A stretch of DNA of 64,000 nt from the NCBI RefSeq assembly GCF_900547735.1, contig NZ_URHZ01000021.1:3538-67537 (forward strand). The letters run 5' to 3'. The first letter of the stretch is position 1; every line of letters starts with the position of its first letter. The notes beneath the pieces are model-generated. The model made no database searches. It saw nothing but the letters and a program-made list of their open reading frames with translations, and was not told the DNA's origin. Of this stretch, positions 54,547 to 61,589 are shown in pieces. A program made the translations under genes and the position numbers. Source of the stretch: an uncultured Clostridium sp. Its GTDB lineage: Bacteria; Bacillota; Clostridia; Lachnospirales; Lachnospiraceae.

Positions 54547-55644
54547 TTATCCTTGCTTCAGTATCTTTTCAATAAACCTGGCTAGGAAATATGATATTTT
54601 GGGTGGAACTGCATTTCCAATTTGTCTACTTATCTCCCGTTTTGCACCATAAAACACAAAATCATCCGGAAAGCTTTGTATTCTTGCAGCCTCTCTCGGA
54701 CTAAGTGTTCGGTTCTCTACAGGATGAGTAAATCTTCCTCCCGCTGGGGTGTCAAACCTTGTCGTAATAGTTGGTGCAACCTCGTCCCAACACAATCTAC
54801 CATATGATCCACTATGAATAGAATTTATCTTTTCCTGTAGTTCAGTGTAATTTTGTCCATTGCTTATCTTGCTCATTCTTTCAATAACTTTCGCAGAATG
54901 TTTAGACTGCTTGTGATTAGTAATTTCGCTATTATTACAACTCAAGTATCTTTGGTAGTTTGTGACTGGGGAGGGATTCTCAACTACTCCATCCTGAGAT
55001 ACAGCCGGAAGATTCCCTATAGCATCCCATACCGTAACCTGGTCGAAATAACCAGGATACTCTTTTTGTATATCACGCTTTGTTTCTTCCCATAAATCAT
55101 CAAACAGAACATCTGCAATAGTCGTTCCAATAATTATCAAACGTTCCCGCTTCTGTGGGATTCCAAAATCGACAGCTTTTATTACCCGAGGGAACAAGTG
55201 ATATGGGGTTCCTCCCATCGCAGCAGAATCAGAAAAAACACTAAGTATTTCCTCGAAAATTTTGCCTTTTTGCATCGTCTGCATACCTTTGACATTTTCC
55301 ATAACAAAGACTCTTGGCCTTACTTCTTTTACAACATTAAAGTAATGTTTGAAAAGATAATTTCTTGGATCATCAATAAAACCATGACGTATTCTTGCAC
55401 CTGCCATAGAAAAACCTTGGCATGGTGGTCCCCCTATAATTATATCTGCATCTCCATTTTTGAAAATGCCAGTAGTGTCAATATTCCTAATATCATCAAC
55501 AATCATTTCAACTTCTGGATGATTCAATTTATAAGTATTAGCGATTGGAGGATCAAACTCCACTGCTTTTTTTATCGTGTATCCTGCCTTCATAAATCCA
55601 AGGGAGAGACCACCACATCCGGAAAATAAATCTATTGCATTCAT
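54547..55644 (-). CDS. DNA (cytosine-5) methyltransferase
   Basis: 365 residues from the ATG at 55644, one base after the stop of the upstream methyltransferase gene and ten bases after GGAGGT. All key motifs are present: motif I DLFSGCGGLSLGF (5-17), motif IV GGPPCQGFS with catalytic Cys75, motif VI MENVKG, motif VIII QKRERLI, and the closing motifs RTLSPREAARIQSFPD and QIGNAVPP. It methylates C5 of cytosine in a site set by its target-recognition region (about 230-310). Position between an N6-methyltransferase and McrBC-like genes suggests it protects the host DNA from the nuclease encoded downstream. Confidence 0.93.
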   Translation of the reverse strand: MNAIDLFSGCGGLSLGFMKAGYTIKKAVEFDPPIANTYKLNHPEVEMIVDDIRNIDTTGIFKNGDADIIIGGPPCQGFSMAGARIRHGFIDDPRNYLFKHYFNVVKEVRPRVFVMENVKGMQTMQKGKIFEEILSVFSDSAAMGGTPYHLFPRVIKAVDFGIPQKRERLIIIGTTIADVLFDDLWEETKRDIQKEYPGYFDQVTVWDAIGNLPAVSQDGVVENPSPVTNYQRYLSCNNSEITNHKQSKHSAKVIERMSKISNGQNYTELQEKINSIHSGSYGRLCWDEVAPTITTRFDTPAGGRFTHPVENRTLSPREAARIQSFPDDFVFYGAKREISRQIGNAVPPKISYFLARFIEKILKQG

Positions 55645-55645
55645 C

Positions 55646-57262
55646 TCAATCAGTACCTCCGCTGGTTCTGTACCTAATGGCAAATTCTTTTATATAAGTA
55701 CTTTCTTCTTCTGATAATCCAAAAGCTACATTTACAAAATCATCTATAGCATGAATCTCATCCAGACATAATTTGTGCTTATACTCATATTCTGTTTGCC
55801 GAGTTCCAACATATACTTTCGTGCTTTCTAACTTATCTCTCAGTGAATTTGCCATTCTTGTAGCTGTCTCGTAATCCTTGATCCGAGGAGCCTTAAATCC
55901 GTTCAGTTCTTTGCTCACGTGCCAACAATCTGACACGCAAATCCAATACCACCAAAATAATGAAGAATTAATCAAACAATAACAGTAATCAGCTTCTCCT
56001 GTGGTATCGTAACTAAAGACTTTGTATTCTGGATCATCGACATATGTTCTATAAGCTTTCATCCAGAAAGCCTCTCTACGGTTTAAAAAAACAGATTCTT
56101 CTCCATTCCTCGAATTCTCATACACTGAGACATTCTGCTTTGACATTATAACTTTTCTGAATATCGCTTTGTCATAATCATTACCCAATTTTGGTATAAA
56201 GTCATCCATCCAGAAATTATGTTTAATAACTTGTGTATCCTTGAATAAAGTTTCTCTCTCATCTTTATACCAATAATGATAGTTGCTTGTATACACTCGC
56301 CTTTCACTCTTTCTGTTTTTACCAATCAGAACACACAGTTTCTGATGAACAGAATCAAATAGACAATCCGGTCTATCTGCGTAACTTAATATGTATTGCT
56401 CAGGCAGTGTTGAAAACAAATCAGTTCTTATTCGCTGCATTCTTGGAGTCGAAATGTATGACAGGGGAATAACAAATCCCATGCTACCATTAGGTTCCAA
56501 CTTATTCGATGCGTTTTTAAGAACATTAGCATAGATATTACCATATTTATCATCTAGGCAAAGACCGCTTTTTGAATCTTCAACATATGGCGGATTACCA
56601 ATAATGATATGAAATTCACCATGTATTGGTGGGATTCCTGTGACAAAATCATACGTTGTAAAATTCTCAACTAGTAAATTTGCCAAATCCAAATAGTTAA
56701 TGTGATTACACCATCGCACTACACACAAGAACAAACGAAGTTCTGTGATAATGACAGATTCCGTATTTATATCATTTCCTTTAATCGTTGAAATAATGTT
56801 TAGTGCGGTTGCCGGAGTCAACCTCGTATGCATCGTCCACATACTATATTTCATATTTGCTGCTGCAAGCAAAAACTCTCCCGCACCGCACGTTGGATCA
56901 AAAACTGTTTTTTGTTTCGCAAAAGACTTATATGGTATTTGCTCCAAACTTGATAATGACATATTTTGCGGATTCAGTTTTCCATATAATGACTTTACAC
57001 AATTAGTAAGAATAAAATTTACTAAATCCACAGGGGTGTAATAAACCCCCTTTCTCTTTCTAATTGACTCTTTTTCATTAAGTTTTGAAAGCATATCCTG
57101 AGTTCTGTCATAGGAACAAGCTTTTTGCTCTAGCACTGTTGCAAATTCAAAATCTGGTTCACGAGCAATAACTCTCATTGCATCGCACATCTCGGTGACT
57201 TCCTCAGTATTATAATTAGCATTCAGATATGTATATGCCAAATTAAGCGCATTTTCAATCAT
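55646..57262 (-). CDS. N6-adenine DNA methyltransferase (Eco57I/type IIG-like)
   Basis: 538 residues from the ATG at 57262 preceded by GTGAGGAGAACG. SAM-binding motif I is FDPTCGAGEF (121-130), and motif IV is IIGNPPYVED (NPPY at 223-226), marking an exocyclic adenine methyltransferase of the gamma/N6 class. An N-terminal helical region (1-70) and the C-terminal 300 residues (YDTTGEADYCYCLINSSLFWWYW region) resemble the target-recognition part of Eco57I-like enzymes; no PD-(D/E)xK nuclease is visible. It leads into the C5-methyltransferase gene with one base between stop and start. Confidence 0.87.
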   Translation of the reverse strand: MIENALNLAYTYLNANYNTEEVTEMCDAMRVIAREPDFEFATVLEQKACSYDRTQDMLSKLNEKESIRKRKGVYYTPVDLVNFILTNCVKSLYGKLNPQNMSLSSLEQIPYKSFAKQKTVFDPTCGAGEFLLAAANMKYSMWTMHTRLTPATALNIISTIKGNDINTESVIITELRLFLCVVRWCNHINYLDLANLLVENFTTYDFVTGIPPIHGEFHIIIGNPPYVEDSKSGLCLDDKYGNIYANVLKNASNKLEPNGSMGFVIPLSYISTPRMQRIRTDLFSTLPEQYILSYADRPDCLFDSVHQKLCVLIGKNRKSERRVYTSNYHYWYKDERETLFKDTQVIKHNFWMDDFIPKLGNDYDKAIFRKVIMSKQNVSVYENSRNGEESVFLNRREAFWMKAYRTYVDDPEYKVFSYDTTGEADYCYCLINSSLFWWYWICVSDCWHVSKELNGFKAPRIKDYETATRMANSLRDKLESTKVYVGTRQTEYEYKHKLCLDEIHAIDDFVNVAFGLSEEESTYIKEFAIRYRTSGGTD

Positions 57263-57286
57263 CGTTCTCCTCACCATTTTCCCATT

Positions 57287-57478
57287 TCACAAGGCACTCT
57301 TGCCGCTGTTGACCCATTCATCAAGTTCGGAACGTTTGAATTTCCACAACTTTCCTATCTTGTGAGCCGGGATATGTTCGTCTTTTTTTATCCAATTTCG
57401 TAAAGTCACTGTTTTTATTCCTAAATATTCAGCGGCTTCATCTATACTAATGTAGTTATCATTCAAATTCTCGGACAT
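57287..57478 (-). CDS. Small helix-turn-helix (excisionase/MerR-like) protein
   Basis: 63 residues, mostly one HTH_17 domain: SIDEAAEYLGIKTVTLRNWIKKDEHIPAHKIGKLWKFKRSELDEWV. These proteins act as excisionases or as small transcription factors. Here it is the first gene of the restriction operon, 24 bases before the adenine methyltransferase gene, so it is more likely a regulator timing modification before restriction. The palindrome at 57640-57659 upstream is a possible operator. Confidence 0.8.
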   Translation of the reverse strand: MSENLNDNYISIDEAAEYLGIKTVTLRNWIKKDEHIPAHKIGKLWKFKRSELDEWVNSGKSAL

Positions 57479-57639
57479 TATTCACACCTCTCACGCCGTT
57501 AATCGATGGTTACATTTTTCCATTTATCATTATAACGTTCAATGATTGAAAATGCAAGTTTTTTGATGTTATTTCATGATATTTCATAATATTTAGTGTA
57601 TTTCTTTTTTCTTTACTTTCTTTTATATTAGCATTTGAC

Positions 57640-57659
57640 GTGTCCAAAAATCAGGACAC
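57640..57659. promoter_or_regulatory. Palindrome upstream of the restriction operon
   Basis: GTGTCC-N8-GGACAC. It lies 162 bases upstream of the HTH gene in an AT-rich 261-base gap, and TAATATAAA follows on the minus strand. It could be the operator for that HTH protein or the end of the SymE-like transcript. Confidence 0.4.
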
Positions 57660-57739
57660 TAATTTTTTCATTTAAACCTCATTTTAGCCTATCTTTAATC
57701 CACCACAAAAAGACAGAGATTTCCCCCTGCTTTACATCA

Positions 57740-57931
57740 CTATTCAGCTGCCCATTCGTTCTTGAGCGTGATAGTTAATTTGCTGCCTTCACACTGTACA
57801 TCCATCTTTTCTCCAGTTACAAAGCCAAGTTCCTTGAGCCACTGTCCTTTCAGCATTATGGTTGAAGTCGTTTTATAATCCCATCCGCTCATTTCATATA
57901 CTTTCACTTCTCTTTTTTCTTTAAAAGCCAT
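57740..57931 (-). CDS. SymE-like small toxin-family protein
   Basis: 63 residues with the SymE/AbrB-fold pattern: TTSTIMLKGQWLKELGFVTGEKMDVQCEGSKLTITLK. E. coli SymE is an SOS-induced toxin with an AbrB-like fold whose translation is blocked by the antisense RNA SymR; it sits in the 'immigration control region' among restriction genes (hsd, mcrBC). The present gene likewise stands directly upstream of a restriction operon. Whether it is toxic, and whether an antisense RNA exists on the plus strand, is not shown by the sequence. Confidence 0.72.
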   Translation of the reverse strand: MAFKEKREVKVYEMSGWDYKTTSTIMLKGQWLKELGFVTGEKMDVQCEGSKLTITLKNEWAAE

Positions 57932-57986
57932 TATTTATTCTCCACTCGGTAATTTTATCATTTAACGATTAAAAAATATAACGATA

Positions 57987-58178
57987 TCAAAGCAGTATCA
58001 TTAATGGGGGATACAGTTTTCTGTGTTCTCTGCCGATCTCATATAGAACAATCAGTTGCATTAACGGAAACAAACCTGTTAGTAAGCGTTCTATGCAACC
58101 ACAAACCTGTTCCATTGTATCAATAAGCGTGTTCCTTCGTTCCTGTATTGTTGTGATTTTTATGGTATTCCATGACAC
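57987..58178 (-). CDS. Possible small membrane-associated protein
   Basis: A 63-codon frame starting with GTG at 58178. It reads KITTIQERRNTLIDTMEQVCGC, then a hydrophobic stretch LLTGLFPLMQLIVLYEI and a basic tail. The composition looks protein-like, but there is no good ribosome site and no family I recognise. It may be a relic of a mobile-element gene. Confidence 0.25.
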   Translation of the reverse strand: MSWNTIKITTIQERRNTLIDTMEQVCGCIERLLTGLFPLMQLIVLYEIGREHRKLYPPLMILL

Positions 58179-58190
58179 TAATTCATGATT

Positions 58191-58274
58191 TCAATCCTGT
58201 CAACTCGACCTCAAAATATCAGTCCTATCAACTCAACCTGCCCAAAAACAATCCTGTCAACACAACCCTAAATC
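58191..58274. repeat. 28-30-nt imperfect direct repeat, three units
   Basis: Units starting near 58191, 58219 and 58249 share the core CAATCCTGTCAACTCAACC. Found in the non-coding stretch between the SymE-like and Abi genes, close to a possible element end. Confidence 0.55.
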
Positions 58275-58305
58275 AAATTTCCAGTAGATATGTTCTGACG
58301 GATAT

Positions 58306-58365
58306 AAAACAAGGGATTTCAGGCATCCGGTAATCAGCAGCCCAATACCAGAAATCCCTTGTTTT
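58306..58365. terminator. 15-bp stem with long loop
   Basis: AAAACAAGGGATTTC pairs perfectly with GAAATCCCTTGTTTT over a 30-base loop. It lies just after the RumA-like C-terminal fragment on the minus strand and may be that gene's old terminator. Confidence 0.55.
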
Positions 58366-58382
58366 AGCCGTTCTTCGGCACT

Positions 58383-58427
58383 TTATTTATCAACCTGTGA
58401 CATCAATACTACACTCTCCACATGCCT
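58383..58427 (-). other. Possible attachment-site scar: 3'-end fragment resembling an rRNA m5U methyltransferase gene
   Basis: On the minus strand 14 codons ending in TAA read RHVESVVLMSQVDK. TrmA/RumA (RlmD)-type methyltransferases end in a similar HVETVxLL segment, and the 3' end of that gene is a known integration target for some serine-recombinase elements in Firmicutes. No other part of such a gene lies upstream, and recombinase genes start 1.5 kb away. The fragment is short, so chance similarity is possible. Confidence 0.4.
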
Positions 58428-58546
58428 TGAGGAGACAATAAGTATGCTGCCAAGACCCAGTAATTCCTTGGTGGCACCTATTTTTTGTGAAAAATCTCCT
58501 TATCGTTTCATCATTTTTTAATACTGGATTATGTACGATACATTAG

Positions 58547-58575
58547 AAAAGGGGCAAAACTTATAGTTTTGCCCC
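58547..58575 (-). terminator. Terminator after the downstream RNA element
   Basis: On the minus strand GGGGCAAAACT/AGTTTTGCCCC forms an 11-bp stem with a 3-base loop (58575-58551), then TTTT. It immediately follows the RNA element at 58577-58625. Confidence 0.75.
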
Positions 58576-58576
58576 T

Positions 58577-58625
58577 CCCATCAACGGAATATTTGGACTC
58601 AGGCATTACCCACGCCTTCCGATGG
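58577..58625 (-). ncRNA. Abi-associated structured RNA element, downstream copy
   Basis: 49 bases, 39 identical to the copy at 59649-59697. The 5' CCATC pairs with 3' GATGG, GGAA with TTCC, and AGGC with GCCT; the loop GGGT can pair with GTCC 10 bases further on, giving a pseudoknot. Differences between the copies keep the outer pairs (for example A-T here, G-C there). It begins about 30 bases after the Abi stop and ends in a terminator, so it may be made with the Abi mRNA. An AbiF-associated RNA motif has been described for this gene family; identity to it is inference. Confidence 0.65.
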
Positions 58626-58654
58626 TACATTTAGTACATTAATAGTATATTCAA

Positions 58655-59521
58655 CTATAAGCTTTTTATTCTATCATAGCGACTTTCCCAATCTCTTGGT
58701 AATATCTCAAATAGATATATGTCAAATTTCGCTTTGCTTAGAGTTTTTGCAATGTCTTTCTTTAAGGCTTTACCATCGTTCTCGTTTAGCACTTTTTTTA
58801 GGGCATACATTCTGGAAAACAAATCAGTGTTTGTTAGCAAAATATCTGCCTCATCATATGAATGCAATACTACTGATGAAGTTTTCCCTATAAGTTTATT
58901 ATGGTGAGCACAGACATTTCTAAGATTTCTGACGGCATCTAACCATGTGTCCATTTGCTTTGTTACTTCTTTACCATAGTTACGCTTAGTATAGCCGTAT
59001 GTAAGAACTTCTTTGCGTAAATCTCCACGCAAAAAAGCATATATGTTGGTGATAACACCAAATTCAAAGTATGAAAACGCTGCCCAACACGGAATTTTCT
59101 TCTTGGATCTGCTTCCGCCACTTCTATATTCCTTCAATTCAGGGTACTTATTTACATTCTGGCGTAGTTCTTTTTCCTGTGTCTGAATATTTTTAAAGAG
59201 TTTATTGTTGAAAAATTTTTTATTTGAGTTTCTCTTATTTTTATCGTTATCGCCTTTTGTTTCGGTATAATAGCCCTTATTTAAGTAAAATGCCTCATCA
59301 CCTGTTTTTAAAGAAACAGCATTAGACAAATGGCTTTTAAACTGCACTTCAGCTTTTTTCGAATAGGTAAAAAATAGTTTTCTTAATTCCACATCAAAAG
59401 AGTATACCTCAAATAATAATTCTTGATCCGGCTTAGCTTTTATTATACTTGTCATTGATAATAAATATTTACCATATCTACTCAACCTAAAGTAACCCGT
59501 ATAAAATAACATTTTTTTCAT
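58655..59521 (-). CDS. Abi_2 (AbiD/AbiF-type) HEPN protein, 5' end apparently frameshifted
   Basis: 288 residues from the ATG at 59521. The family marks are MLFYTGYFRLSRYGKYLL near the start, PCWAAFSYFEFG in the middle and the HEPN ribonuclease motif R-x4-H in RNLRNVCAHHN (Arg201, His206). Abi_2 proteins abort phage infection as RNA-cutting toxins. The usual N-terminal 25-30 residues are missing from this frame; they are found just upstream (59604-59542) one base out of frame, where one A added to the run ATGAAAAAT restores a 316-residue protein. RNA elements with terminators flank the gene on both sides, as in RNA-antitoxin systems. Confidence 0.82.
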   Translation of the reverse strand: MKKMLFYTGYFRLSRYGKYLLSMTSIIKAKPDQELLFEVYSFDVELRKLFFTYSKKAEVQFKSHLSNAVSLKTGDEAFYLNKGYYTETKGDNDKNKRNSNKKFFNNKLFKNIQTQEKELRQNVNKYPELKEYRSGGSRSKKKIPCWAAFSYFEFGVITNIYAFLRGDLRKEVLTYGYTKRNYGKEVTKQMDTWLDAVRNLRNVCAHHNKLIGKTSSVVLHSYDEADILLTNTDLFSRMYALKKVLNENDGKALKKDIAKTLSKAKFDIYLFEILPRDWESRYDRIKSL

Positions 59522-59541
59522 ACGGGTCTTTCTTTTAAATA

Positions 59542-59604
59542 CTACATATTTTTCATTATTTCAGCTTGTTCATCTAAACTGATTGGTTGATCATGGTTCA
59601 TCAT
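59542..59604 (-). pseudogene. Out-of-frame N-terminal piece of the Abi_2 gene
   Basis: Twenty codons from ATG at 59604, seven bases after GAGG: MMNHDQPISLDEQAEIMKNM then TAG. This is a better ribosome site than the internal ATG at 59521 has. One more A in the A5 run (ATGAAAAATATG) would read KKYVVFKRKTRMKKMLFY and join the main frame without stops. Confidence 0.6.
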
Positions 59605-59617
59605 ATTTTATCCTCAA

Positions 59618-59645
59618 ATAAAAAAAAGAATGGTATACCATTCTT
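59618..59645 (-). terminator. Terminator between the upstream RNA element and the Abi gene
   Basis: The perfect 20-base palindrome AAGAATGGTATACCATTCTT (59645-59626) is followed on the minus strand by eight T. It lies between the RNA element and the Abi ribosome site, so it sets the RNA-to-mRNA ratio. Confidence 0.8.
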
Positions 59646-59648
59646 AAT

Positions 59649-59697
59649 CCCGCTAATGGAATATTTGGATTCAGGCATGACCCTTGCCTTCCTACGG
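59649..59697 (-). ncRNA. Abi-associated structured RNA element, upstream copy
   Basis: 49 bases with the same fold as the copy at 58577-58625: CCGT/GCGG outer stem, GGAA/TTCC, AGGC/GCCT hairpin and a possible GGGT/ATCC pseudoknot. It has its own promoter (59706-59734), would start about nine bases after the -10, and ends in a terminator before the Abi gene. This promoter-RNA-terminator-toxin order is that of RNA antitoxins. Length of the mature RNA would be about 80 bases. Confidence 0.7.
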
Positions 59698-59705
59698 TTA
59701 ACTAT

Positions 59706-59734
59706 ATGGTATCATAAATAACGCTGTTTGTCAA
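59706..59734 (-). promoter_or_regulatory. Sigma-A promoter of the upstream RNA element
   Basis: Minus strand TTGACA (59734-59729), 17-base spacer, TACCAT (59711-59706). Confidence 0.65.
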
Positions 59735-59852
59735 AGGTTTTAAAGCAATTAAATGATAATCAAATTGCTATCTATAGTATTATTACTATAATACACCTTT
59801 TTTTATCATTTTACAACAACGTAACGACTATTTTTTCATGATCACCAACAAT

Positions 59853-59877
59853 AAAACCCTCAGCACACACTGAAGGC
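59853..59877 (-). terminator. Terminator of the recombinase operon
   Basis: On the minus strand CCTTCAG-TGTGTG-CTGAGG then GTTTTAT, 60 bases after the last recombinase stop. Confidence 0.6.
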
Positions 59878-59936
59878 TTTAGTCTTAGCAATTTCATCAT
59901 AGAAGTGGGGAACACACCCCACTCCTATTTTACTGC

Positions 59937-61589
59937 CTATTCATGGTAGTCTACGTCCTGCTTCACCACAATCCCCGAGTAAAACTGTATCTCCAGCTTC
60001 ATGCCCTTATGCACTTTGATGAAGGATATGAGCCGTTTTACAAGGTCTTGGTCGAACTCTCGCACCTGTGGGTTTACCGTGGTGATTGCCTTATCCAGCT
60101 GATCCACACGCTCTTTATAGCTTTCCGCCTGTTTCTGCGCCTGCACCATTTGGATTCTCGCTGTTTTCAGTTCATTGATTTGGTCAGACAGTTTCTTATA
60201 TTCTGCATCAAAATCCTCGCTGACAGCTCCTTGCTTTGCATTATTTTCTATGAGAATCAGCATTTGCTGCTGCAGCTGTTCTATCTGCTCATCATATTCC
60301 GTTGTAACATCTTGGGTGCTGTAGCTACCGATGACACGGATGACATTTTCTCGGAAGGTGCCTATAAATTCACCTGTATTTTCCACCACACTGTTTATGG
60401 CTGTCATAATGGCATCGTGGAGCTGTTCCTCTTTCAAGGTGGGTGAGTTCTGACACCTTGACTTTTTGCCTTGCTTGAGCCTGTCCTCGCATCGCCACAC
60501 TGCTGACTTTTCACCGTATTTACTCCATATCTGCCTACGATAGGCATGTCCACATTCGGCACAGACCATGAGGTCGGTCAGTATGTACTTGGAGCTATAT
60601 TTACTTTTTTCTTTTTCTTCTTTGTTTTTCTTTCGGGTTACCGCCGCTTTGTGCAAAGATGCTCTGCGGAGCTTTTCTTCCTGCACCTGATGGAACAACT
60701 CCTTTGGTATGATAGCTTCATGATTATCTTCAATATAGTACTGTCTGACATAGCCATCATTTTTGACCTTCTTCTTGGTGAGGAAATCTACGGTATAGGT
60801 TTTCTGCATACAGGCATCCCCGCACAGTTTCTCGTTTGAGAGCATTTTGTCTATGGTGCCGGGGTGCCAGTGGTCAAGCCCTGTTACCGTTTTAATGCCA
60901 TCTCGCTGGAGTCCTCTGGCGATATTGATGATACTGCTTCCCTCAAGATATTCTCGGAAAATCCGCTTGACGATGACCGCTTCTTCCGGCACTATCACAA
61001 GGTTGCCATCCTCGTCTTTGGTGTATCCTAAAAATTTCTTATGGTTGACGGATATCTGACCGTTTTCAAATCTTCTTGTTAAACCCCATCTGGTATTCTC
61101 GCTGATGTTGCGGCTTTCCTCCTGTGCTTGGCTGCTTAAAATGGTGATGAGCAGCTCGCCGCCGCTTTCCATTGTATTCACGCCCTCTTTTTCGAAGATG
61201 ACGGGGATACTTTTCTCTTTGAGCTTTCGGATGTTCTGTAAGGCATCTACTGTATTTCTTGCGAATCTGCTGACTGATTTGGTAAGCACTAAGTCTATTT
61301 TCCCTGCAAGGCAGGCATCTATCATGGCATTGAAGTCATCTCGCTTATTGGTCTGCGTGGCACTTTTGCCGTCGTCAGCGAATATACCGGCGCACTTCCA
61401 GTTAGGATTACTGTTTATTTTATTGGTATAGTAATCTACCTGAGCTTCATAACTGCCTTCCTGCTGTTCAAGCAAGGTACTTACTCGGCAGTAGGCGGCT
61501 ACACGCAAGGTTTTCTGCTCTACTCGAAGCTGTTTATCATATTTCATCTGCGGCGGTATAATCGCCACATTCTTTTTCTGTACTGCCAT
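59937..61589 (-). CDS. Large serine recombinase
   Basis: 550 residues from the ATG at 61589 (AAAGGA at good spacing; an ATG nine bases upstream is too close to it). Catalytic resolvase domain with nucleophile Ser37 (AAYCRVST), and KSVSRFARNT; then the recombinase domain (FLGYTKDEDGNLVIVPEEAVIVKRIFREYLEG), zinc ribbon (CAECGHAYRRQ ... CEDRLKQGKKSRC) and a coiled coil (about 410-500). Such enzymes integrate and excise mobile elements at specific sites. Its start overlaps the end of the catalytic-domain-less recombinase gene by about 50 bases, so the two are coupled. Confidence 0.9.
   Translation of the reverse strand: MAVQKKNVAIIPPQMKYDKQLRVEQKTLRVAAYCRVSTLLEQQEGSYEAQVDYYTNKINSNPNWKCAGIFADDGKSATQTNKRDDFNAMIDACLAGKIDLVLTKSVSRFARNTVDALQNIRKLKEKSIPVIFEKEGVNTMESGGELLITILSSQAQEESRNISENTRWGLTRRFENGQISVNHKKFLGYTKDEDGNLVIVPEEAVIVKRIFREYLEGSSIINIARGLQRDGIKTVTGLDHWHPGTIDKMLSNEKLCGDACMQKTYTVDFLTKKKVKNDGYVRQYYIEDNHEAIIPKELFHQVQEEKLRRASLHKAAVTRKKNKEEKEKSKYSSKYILTDLMVCAECGHAYRRQIWSKYGEKSAVWRCEDRLKQGKKSRCQNSPTLKEEQLHDAIMTAINSVVENTGEFIGTFRENVIRVIGSYSTQDVTTEYDEQIEQLQQQMLILIENNAKQGAVSEDFDAEYKKLSDQINELKTARIQMVQAQKQAESYKERVDQLDKAITTVNPQVREFDQDLVKRLISFIKVHKGMKLEIQFYSGIVVKQDVDYHE

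Noticed and set aside
57287..57478. Excisionase for the serine recombinases
   Set aside because: It lies 24 bases before the methyltransferase gene and over 2 kb from the recombinases, so a regulator of the restriction operon is more likely.
58191..58274. CRISPR array
   Set aside because: Only three imperfect units of 28-30 bases without spacers between them, and no cas genes nearby.
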